This document shows, piece by piece, positions 58,899 to 64,000 of a stretch of 64,000 nucleotides of DNA. Origin of the DNA: Arthrobacter sp. B0490 (lineage in GTDB: Bacteria; Actinomycetota; Actinomycetes; Actinomycetales; Micrococcaceae). Positions within the stretch are counted from its first letter, which is position 1, and each line of letters starts with the position of its first letter. Both the position numbers and the translations under genes were made by a program. The stretch is taken from assembly GCF_002929355.1 (NCBI RefSeq), contig NZ_PJIR01000005.1, positions 62,001 through 126,000 of the forward strand, in the 5' to 3' direction. Below the pieces are notes generated by a model. It was given only the letters and a program-made list of their open reading frames with translations. It searched no databases and was not told the origin of the DNA.

Positions 58899-59435
58899 TC
58901 AGGCCAGGATGCGCTGGTACAGCAGATGGTCCTGCCACGAGCCGGCGATGCGAAGATACGACGGCGCCGTGCCGATGAGCGTGAAGCCGGTCCGGTCCAG
59001 CACAGCCCTCGAGGATGTGTTCCCGGGTAGGACCGATGCCTGGACGCGGTGCAGCTCCAATTCGTCCCGCGCATACGTCAACACCGTCCCGACGGCGGCG
59101 GAGCACACGCCCCGACCCTGGAGGCGGGCGTCCACCCAGTAGCCGATGTGCGCGTTGAGGAAGGGCCCGCGGACGATACCCGTGAGGGTGATGGTGCCGA
59201 CGATACGGTCCTCCGACGTCAGGACCCACGGCACGTCGGTGCCCGCTGCGAGGCCTTCGAGGCTGCCCGTGATCCGCTCCGCCTGGCCCTCGGGGGTGAA
59301 GAAGGCGTCGTCACGGGACGGCTCCCAGGGCGCCAGATGCCGGCGGTTCTCCCGGTAGGCCTGCGCGAGGGCGATCGGGTCGGCTGCGGTGAGGACCCGC
59401 AGGCCGACTCGGGACGGCAGGGTGGGAAGCGACAC
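58899..59435 (-). CDS. GNAT-family N-acetyltransferase (RimJ/RimL-like)
   Basis: 178-residue acetyltransferase. Strand-loop elements are LRVLTAADPIALAQAYRENR and WEPSRDD; the acetyl-CoA loop is GYWVDARLQGRGVCSAAVGT (R/Q-x-x-G-x-G type), then LELHRVQASVLPGNTSSRAVLDRTGF, the RimJ/RimL signature. It may acetylate a ribosomal protein N-terminus or a small amine. GTG 59435 is preceded at six bases by TACTGT (59447-59442 on this strand), a clear leaderless pattern. Confidence 0.9.
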   Translation of the reverse strand: MSLPTLPSRVGLRVLTAADPIALAQAYRENRRHLAPWEPSRDDAFFTPEGQAERITGSLEGLAAGTDVPWVLTSEDRIVGTITLTGIVRGPFLNAHIGYWVDARLQGRGVCSAAVGTVLTYARDELELHRVQASVLPGNTSSRAVLDRTGFTLIGTAPSYLRIAGSWQDHLLYQRILA

Positions 59436-59578
59436 CGGGCAACAGTAGCGGACGTACGCTGCAGGGATTCGGTCGACACGGGGGCGACACGTCCGCCGGA
59501 GGCCGGTGTCCGTGCCTGCCGTGCCGGCGGCGTTCCTCCCCCTTCCCGACCGTTCTCCTCCGCTGGCACACTGTCTCC

Positions 59579-59986
59579 ATGGCAGGAGCGCCGGACACCC
59601 GGGTCGACGACTACATAGCAGCGTTGCCGTCGTGGCAGCAGGACATCTGCCGCACGGTGCGCCGCCTCGTGCACGAGGCGGATCCGGAGGTGGCGGAGAC
59701 GATCAAGCGCACCCGGCAGCCCTACTTCGTCCTCGAGGGCAACGTCTGCGCGTTGCTCGCCACGAAGGACCACGTCAACGTCTTCCTCTACGACGGCGGA
59801 CTGGCCCCCGATCCGCAGGGCATCATCACGGGCGGCACCACCAACTCCACGGGACGGACGGTCGCGCTCTACGAGGACGGGCCGTTCGACGAGGACGCAC
59901 TGCGCGAGATCTTCAGGGCGGTCATCGCCGACAACCGTGCGGGTGGTTGGCGCAGCATCAAGAAGCGTGCAAGCCTAGGCGAATGA
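59579..59986 (+). CDS. DUF1801 domain protein
   Basis: 135-residue YdhG/DUF1801-fold protein. VDDYIAALPSWQQDICRTVRRLVHE is the start of the fold (cited by its ends), followed by ETIKRTRQPYFVLEG, KDHVNVFLYDGG and a C-terminal Lys/Arg tail. Its function is unknown; the fold resembles iron-chaperone frataxin-like proteins. Its TGA overlaps the ATG of the dienelactone hydrolase gene (ATGA), suggesting coexpression. Confidence 0.88.
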   Translation: MAGAPDTRVDDYIAALPSWQQDICRTVRRLVHEADPEVAETIKRTRQPYFVLEGNVCALLATKDHVNVFLYDGGLAPDPQGIITGGTTNSTGRTVALYEDGPFDEDALREIFRAVIADNRAGGWRSIKKRASLGE

Positions 59987-60729
59987 GCCAGGTCGAGGAC
60001 ATCGTCATGCCCACGGGCACCCTCTCCGCCTACGTGGCGCGTCCGGAGGTGCCGGTGAAGGGCGGACTCGTCCTCGTCCACGAGGTATGGGGACTGGTCG
60101 CTCACACACGGGACGTCGCGGATCGTCTCGCGCGGGAGGGTTACGTCGTCGTCGCCCCTGATCTGCTCGCCGACCAGGGCATCACCGAGGAGAACACCGC
60201 CGGCATCGGAGAGGCCATCGCAGGCCCGGACGAAGCGGCGCGCAACGAGGCGCAGCCGAGACTGAGGACGCTCCTCGCGCCCCTGCGGAACCCCGAGTTC
60301 GGGGCGCTCACCACGCAGCGGGTGCGAGCGTGCTTCGACGTCCTGTACGACGACGCCGACGTCGCCGGGCGCGTGGGCATCACCGGATTCTGCTTCGGCG
60401 GAACCTACAGCTTCTCTCTCGCCGTCCACGAGCCGCGTCTGATGGCATGTGTGCCCTTCTACGGCCACGCCTCGTTCTCCGACGAGGAACTGGCCCGTAT
60501 CGAGGCACCCGTCCTCGCCTTCTACGGCCAGGACGACGACGCGCTGATCACGGCGCTGCCGGCGCTCGAGGCAGCGATGGGTGCGGCGGGTGTCGACTTC
60601 ACGCCCAAGGTCTACCCGGACGCCGGCCATGCCTTCTTCAACGACTCCAACCGGTTCGCGTATCGGCCCGGGCCCGCTGATGACGCGTGGAACCTGACCC
60701 TGGAGTTCCTCGCGCGGCATGTCGCCTGA
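59983..60729 (+). CDS. Dienelactone hydrolase family protein
   Basis: 248-residue alpha/beta hydrolase of the dienelactone hydrolase family. The catalytic triad is Cys137 in GFCFGGTYSF, Asp in the stretch YGQDDDALI (184-186) and His216 in DAGHAFFND. The Cys nucleophile and the short cap match carboxymethylenebutenolidase-like enzymes, though the substrate may be another lactone or ester. Its ATG overlaps the DUF1801 stop. It is followed nine bases later by the first crcB gene, so these four genes may form one operon. Confidence 0.92.
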   Translation: MSQVEDIVMPTGTLSAYVARPEVPVKGGLVLVHEVWGLVAHTRDVADRLAREGYVVVAPDLLADQGITEENTAGIGEAIAGPDEAARNEAQPRLRTLLAPLRNPEFGALTTQRVRACFDVLYDDADVAGRVGITGFCFGGTYSFSLAVHEPRLMACVPFYGHASFSDEELARIEAPVLAFYGQDDDALITALPALEAAMGAAGVDFTPKVYPDAGHAFFNDSNRFAYRPGPADDAWNLTLEFLARHVA

Positions 60730-60738
60730 CACCGCCTG

Positions 60739-61227
60739 ATGTCGCCTCATGTGCCGGAGCGACGGCGTCCGCCTTCCGCCGGCGGGCCCCCTCACCTACG
60801 GCCCGCCTGCCTCCTGCTGGTGTTCGTCGGTGGGACGGCGGGCACCCTTGCCCGCTTCGGACTCGCCGGGGTGCTCCCTACTCCGACGGGTCTACCGCTC
60901 GGGATCTTCCTGATCAACATCACGGGTGCCTTCGCCCTCGGATCGCTGCTCGAGGCACTTGCGCAGCGTGGCCCCGACGAGGGGGGTCGCCGGGCGCTGC
61001 GACTGCTCCTGGGTACGGGTTTCCTCGGTGGATTCACCACGTACAGCGCGCTCGCCGTCGACTCCGCACTCCTGTTCGGCTCGGGCCGGGCGGCCGAGGG
61101 ATTCGCATACCTTGCCGTGTCGGTGCTCGTGGGACTGGTGGCAACGGGTGCCGGCATCGCCGTCGGAGCCCGTCTTCGCCGTCGCCCGGGGGCCGGCCAG
61201 GCGGCACCGTCGAGAGTCGCGCCGTGA
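60739..61227 (+). CDS. crcB: Fluoride channel subunit CrcB/Fluc (first copy)
   Basis: 162-residue four-span Fluc/CrcB protein. Hallmarks are GTAGTLARFGL at the first span, FLINITGAFALGSLL with the pore Asn, and GTGFLGGFTTYSAL with the Phe-box region and central Na+ site. It exports toxic fluoride as a dimer in antiparallel topology. An N-terminal Pro/Arg-rich extension precedes the first span. The TGA overlaps the GTG of the second copy. No crcB (fluoride) riboswitch was recognised upstream, where the coding end of the hydrolase gene leaves little room. Confidence 0.9.
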   Translation: MSPHVPERRRPPSAGGPPHLRPACLLLVFVGGTAGTLARFGLAGVLPTPTGLPLGIFLINITGAFALGSLLEALAQRGPDEGGRRALRLLLGTGFLGGFTTYSALAVDSALLFGSGRAAEGFAYLAVSVLVGLVATGAGIAVGARLRRRPGAGQAAPSRVAP

Positions 61228-61607
61228 GCATCTCCTTCGTCCTGGTGCTCGGCATCGCCGGCGGGCTGGGGGCGGTTGCGCGTTTCATGCTCGACGGCGT
61301 GATCGCGGCACCGGTGCGGGGGGTGATCCCCATCGGCACGATGACCGTCAACATCAGTGGGTCGTTCCTGCTCGGACTCCTCACCGGGCTGGTCCTTGCC
61401 TCGGCGCTCCCGTCGTCGTGGCTGTTCGTCGGTGGCACGGGGTTCCTCGGCGGCTACACGACCTTCAGTACGGCGAGCAGCGAGGCGGCACGCCTCATCC
61501 AGGCGGGTCGGATCAGGGCGGCGCTTCTCTCGGGGGTCGGAACAGCTGTGGTGGCCCTGGTGGCGGCAGGTCTCGGCCTGTCGATCGGGTCCATGGTCGC
61601 GGGATAG
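61224..61607 (+). CDS. crcB: Fluoride channel subunit CrcB/Fluc (second copy)
   Basis: 127-residue CrcB with GGLGAVARFMLDG, TVNISGSFLLGLLT and GTGFLGGYTTFSTASSEA. Together with the first copy it probably makes a heterodimeric fluoride channel, each subunit inserting in opposite orientation; this pattern of tandem crcB genes is common in Gram-positive bacteria. GTG 61224 overlaps the upstream stop (GTGA). The stop codon TAG lies inside the first unit of a 9-base tandem repeat. Confidence 0.92.
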   Translation: MSISFVLVLGIAGGLGAVARFMLDGVIAAPVRGVIPIGTMTVNISGSFLLGLLTGLVLASALPSSWLFVGGTGFLGGYTTFSTASSEAARLIQAGRIRAALLSGVGTAVVALVAAGLGLSIGSMVAG

Positions 61608-61639
61608 GCGGGATAGGCGGGATAGGCGGGATAGGCGGG
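61601..61639. repeat. 9-bp tandem repeat spanning the crcB stop codon
   Basis: Four perfect copies of GGGATAGGC (61601-61636) followed by GGG. The stop of the second crcB gene (TAG 61605-61607) is within the first unit, and each further unit repeats the same in-frame stop, so changes in copy number cannot extend the protein. Confidence 0.95.
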
Positions 61640-61721
61640 TCCGGCGCGCCGGCAGGAGGGATGCGCAGCGGCACGGCTGGTCATCCTGGCGGACCGGGGA
61701 GCATCCACATCGCTTCCCGGT

Positions 61722-63455
61722 TCACGACGAGCGCCCGCTACCCCTGCCGAACGGCGTCCGCCTCCCAGTCCTCCGGTCCAGGAGCGGGATGCCCGGCTCG
61801 TCGGAAACAGGTCGCTGGCGGGTCGGGATGGAATCGGCGGCACCGTCGAGTTCGCTTCGAACCGCGGAACCTGCCTGCCAGTACAGGTTTCTTCGCGGGT
61901 GGGCGGTCCGTCTCTGGTGGACGGGCGGAGTGAACCATGGGATGCCACCGCGGGATTCGACGGTCCATGTGTCCTGATGGATGACATGGTGGTGCCGTGA
62001 GCACAGCAGTACCCCGTTGTCGATGCTGGTCGAGCCCCCGCGGGACCACGGCGTCAGGTGGTGGGCCTCGCACCAGTTGGCCGGGATGGAACAGTCAGGG
62101 AACGCGCACCCCTTGTCCCGTGCAACGAGTGCACGTCGCAGATGTGGCGGGAACAGTCGCTGCGCGCGTCCCACGTCGAGCACCTGCCCGTTGCCGCTCA
62201 GGACCAGCGGGATGATGTCGGCATCACAGGCGATCCTCCTGATGTTCCGGGCACTGACCTGCTCGGAGAAGACAGCATCGCCGGCCCGCTCGGTCTCGCC
62301 GATCAGGTCCTTGTAGTCGATGGTCACCATCACTTGCGGACGATGTCCACCGGTCGCCGGCAGTCCGCTCGTCGACAGGGCGATCCTGCAGGCCGACACG
62401 AGACCTTCGAGGAGCTGTTGCGCTCGCGTCGGGCTACCGTCGACCGATGTTCCCGACCCGGTCCCGCCCAGGGCGCGGCCGGGCGTGCATCCCGGCGCTC
62501 CAATACGTGTCGGACCGCTCGCCGTGGGTAGGACCCCGGTCGCCGCATCTCCGGCTGCCGCGCCCGGTGCTGCCTGGTCCGGTGTCCCGGGCGTTGCAGG
62601 ACCCGTCGATCCCGGTCCTGCATCGTCCTCCGGATGATCGGCGCGCACCGAGGATCCTCTCGGATTGGCGGCCGCGTTTATGACCGTTGCGAGCTGTTCG
62701 AACTGCTCGTCCGTGGCACCGATCTCCAGGAGGTGCAATCCGTGGCGTCGTCCCTTGAGGAAGACGCCCTGACGTGCCCGGAGCACCTTGTCCGTGGGCT
62801 CCTGCCCGTCCTGGTCGAGGACCCCCTCCCAGCGGCGCGCGAGAATGCGGAGGATGTCCTCGTCGGTCTCGGTCGCCTGCCTCGTGAGGTGGTGCTCCAT
62901 GTTCTCGAGCTGGTCGGGCGTCGCGAAGGACCGGACGCGCTCGAGGGCGTGCGCGACGACGGAGGCTGCTCGTCCGCTGATGACGAAGGAGCCCACGGCT
63001 TCGCCCAGTACCCCCAGGAGGGGAGGGACGGGGTTCCCGGTCGGCGACAGGCTCGGCAGCACGACCGCAGCCAGAGTGAGCCGGCGTCGCGCCTCGGTGC
63101 GGCTGATACCCAGCGTCTCCCTCAGGAAATCGGCACAGGTCCTGGAGCCGCCACCGACATCGGTCGGCGAGGCCGGTCCGGGATCCGACACCTCGTCCAT
63201 CGCGCCGGACGGGATGGGAGCGCCTCCCGCTTCCGCGGCGAGTCCGTGCTGATCCGCGATGCGGGCGGCGAGGACCTGCAGGTGATCGACGACCTTCGAC
63301 ACCTGCTCCACATCGAGGACGAATTGGAGGGCATCCTGCCGTGAGAGCAGGTGGTGGTACTGGACCAGGCCGTGTGCACAGTCGCCGAGGAGGGCTCGGG
63401 CCTCGTCCAGGGAGGATCCCGATCGGGAGGGCTGCTTGATCGGTGTGACGGCCAT
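61722..63455 (-). CDS. DUF222 and HNH endonuclease domain protein (13E12-like)
   Basis: 577 residues. The N-terminal DUF222 region (~20-290) contains CADFLRETLGISRTEARRRL and the helical segment SFVISGRAASVVAHALERV. A long Gly/Pro/Thr-rich linker (~270-350) follows. The C-terminal HNH nuclease has VARDKGCAFPDCSIPANWCEAHH and GVLLCSRHHHVIH (Cys pairs for zinc and His catalytic residues). The family resembles mycobacterial 13E12 repeat proteins of unknown role. ATG 63455 is leaderless-like: TAGAAT (63467-63462 on this strand) lies six bases upstream, and directly before it is a LexA-type box, so the gene is predicted to be DNA-damage inducible. Confidence 0.9.
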   Translation of the reverse strand: MAVTPIKQPSRSGSSLDEARALLGDCAHGLVQYHHLLSRQDALQFVLDVEQVSKVVDHLQVLAARIADQHGLAAEAGGAPIPSGAMDEVSDPGPASPTDVGGGSRTCADFLRETLGISRTEARRRLTLAAVVLPSLSPTGNPVPPLLGVLGEAVGSFVISGRAASVVAHALERVRSFATPDQLENMEHHLTRQATETDEDILRILARRWEGVLDQDGQEPTDKVLRARQGVFLKGRRHGLHLLEIGATDEQFEQLATVINAAANPRGSSVRADHPEDDAGPGSTGPATPGTPDQAAPGAAAGDAATGVLPTASGPTRIGAPGCTPGRALGGTGSGTSVDGSPTRAQQLLEGLVSACRIALSTSGLPATGGHRPQVMVTIDYKDLIGETERAGDAVFSEQVSARNIRRIACDADIIPLVLSGNGQVLDVGRAQRLFPPHLRRALVARDKGCAFPDCSIPANWCEAHHLTPWSRGGSTSIDNGVLLCSRHHHVIHQDTWTVESRGGIPWFTPPVHQRRTAHPRRNLYWQAGSAVRSELDGAADSIPTRQRPVSDEPGIPLLDRRTGRRTPFGRGSGRSS

Positions 63456-63461
63456 GGCGCG

Positions 63462-63483
63462 ATTCTATCGAACAAGCGTTCTA
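63462..63483 (-). promoter_or_regulatory. SOS (LexA) box and leaderless -10 of the DUF222-HNH gene
   Basis: TCGAACAAGCGTTCTA (63468-63483) matches the actinobacterial SOS box TCGAAC-N4-GTTCGA at 11 of 12 defined bases. On the gene strand the -10 TAGAAT (63467-63462) abuts it, and the ATG follows six bases later. LexA bound here would cover the space between -35 and -10. Confidence 0.8.
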
Positions 63484-63572
63484 TTAAGCACGGTGGGGGA
63501 GCCGTTGTGGAGCGGTGATCGAGGACTGGTTCTCCACAGGACGGCCGCAGTCGGGGTCCGCGTGCGCCGGGG

Positions 63573-63857
63573 TCAGGGCTTGTCGATGACCAGATGGCGT
63601 ACGCCGTCGAGGGTGAGGACCTGGCGGTCACCCTGATCCGTGAGGCAGAGCAGTACGGCGGTGCATGTGGGGCATCGCAGCACCATGCCGGGCGCCTTCG
63701 TATAGAGCAGTGCAGCAGCAAGGGGGCCGGAGGATCCGCAGCCTGCGCACATGCACTCCGCGCTCGTCAGGTCGGAGACGAACTGGTCGAGTGCCCCCGC
63801 CAGGGCATTGCCGTCGAGGTGGTCCTGGTCGAGGGGATGCTGCCCGGTGCTGTCCAT
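63573..63857 (-). CDS. DUF6510-like zinc-ribbon protein
   Basis: 94 residues. Two Cys pairs, CAGCGSSG (following ECM) and LRCPTCTAVLLCL, make a zinc ribbon; the start DQDHLDGNALAGALDQFVSDLT is an amphipathic acidic segment. This small family usually accompanies a ferredoxin/flavodoxin reductase-like oxidoreductase in actinobacteria, and here the oxidoreductase gene lies directly upstream, 12 bases away. Its function is unknown; a redox or iron-sulfur accessory role would fit. ATG 63857 has GGAAGGA upstream. Confidence 0.85.
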   Translation of the reverse strand: MDSTGQHPLDQDHLDGNALAGALDQFVSDLTSAECMCAGCGSSGPLAAALLYTKAPGMVLRCPTCTAVLLCLTDQGDRQVLTLDGVRHLVIDKP

Positions 63858-63869
63858 CGCGGTCCTTCC

Positions 63870-64000
63870 CTATCCTCCGTACCGCTCCGTGCGGATGCGG
63901 TCGGCGTCGTGCCCGTCGTCGACGAGCCACGCGGCAACGGCCTCGACGAAGCCCGTCGAGCCGCAGATGTAGATGACAGGTTCGTCCTCCGGCGGGAAGC
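63870..64000 (-). CDS. Ferredoxin-reductase-like FAD/NAD-binding oxidoreductase, C-terminal end
   Basis: Only the last 43 codons are in the window; the gene continues beyond base 64000. The visible end reads PVIYICGSTGFVEAVAAWLV and finishes RIRTERYGG before TAG (63872-63870). This is the NAD(P)-binding end of the ferredoxin-reductase (FNR) family, where the C-G-S/P-T-G-F-V-E motif holds the nicotinamide pocket and the final aromatic stacks on the flavin. It precedes the DUF6510-like gene by 12 bases and is probably cotranscribed with it. Confidence 0.88.
   Translation of the reverse strand, partial: FPPEDEPVIYICGSTGFVEAVAAWLVDDGHDADRIRTERYGG

Noticed and set aside
60640..60740. Fluoride riboswitch before the crcB genes
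   Set aside because: The space is coding sequence of the dienelactone hydrolase gene and I see no conserved riboswitch core.
1..64000. CRISPR arrays, rRNA/tRNA genes, IS elements, prophage or att sites
   Set aside because: Looked for throughout; no regularly spaced repeats, transposase, integrase or RNA gene signatures were seen.

Overview
The window is high-GC (about 70%) DNA from an actinobacterium. Protein repertoire and gene order point to the Micrococcaceae (Arthrobacter-like): zinc-finger-free TopA, BldC-type HTH gene beside a 32-codon bS22 ribosomal gene, Rex, system II cytochrome c biogenesis, menaquinone genes, DUF222-HNH protein. Genes are dense, many neighbours overlap by 1-4 bases (ATGA, GTGA), and many starts look leaderless: a TAnnnT -10 element sits 6-7 bases before the start codon. 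The genus is inferred, not proven.

Layout. 1-5.5 kb: 3' end of a methyltransferase, topA, a Ppx/GppA phosphatase and a TIM-barrel isomerase. 5.8-10 kb: proC, then on the minus strand a KtrB/KtrA potassium system and a GT-C glycosyltransferase. 10.2-16.2 kb: acuC-type deacetylase, ArsR regulator, BldC-like HTH, bS22, HAD phosphatase, glutaredoxin-like protein, rex, a membrane protein and YceI. 16.3-25.5 kb is a respiratory block: histidine phosphatase-resA-ccdA-resB-ccsB, two small membrane proteins, and menA-menE-menB on the opposite strand. 25.6-26.9 kb: VOC protein, hotdog thioesterase and a decayed SGNH hydrolase.

27-33 kb is a beta-glucoside/cello-oligosaccharide operon: binding protein, two permeases, GH1 beta-glucosidase and LacI repressor. 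Two CebR-type operators bracket its promoter. It is followed by an S9 oligopeptidase on the other strand, an orphan palindrome with the first 18 codons of a lost thiolase gene, an Lrp regulator, and a branched-chain 2-oxoacid dehydrogenase operon (E1alpha-E1beta-E2).

40-50 kb is accessory: EamA exporter/B3-B4 protein/XRE-cupin operon with a clear operator, two exported proteins, a short UvrA-like ATPase, a MocR regulator divergent from a YczE-like membrane protein, and an MBL-fold hydrolase. 50.7-55.8 kb is a second carbohydrate locus: alditol oxidase, LacI repressor, GH51 arabinofuranosidase and aldose epimerase, with related palindromic operators in both control regions. 55.8-64 kb holds small enzymes, several short tandem repeats, a decayed duplication, tandem CrcB/Fluc fluoride channel genes, a DUF222-HNH gene under a near-consensus LexA box, a zinc-ribbon protein and the 3' end of a ferredoxin-reductase-like gene.

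No rRNA, tRNA, CRISPR array, IS element or prophage was seen. The most unusual signals are a His/Asp/Glu-rich frame continuing past the ccdA stop and closing exactly at the resB start, the SOS-type box on the HNH gene, the shared operators of the arabinoside locus, and several gene relics (thiolase, SGNH hydrolase, DUF1772 copy).
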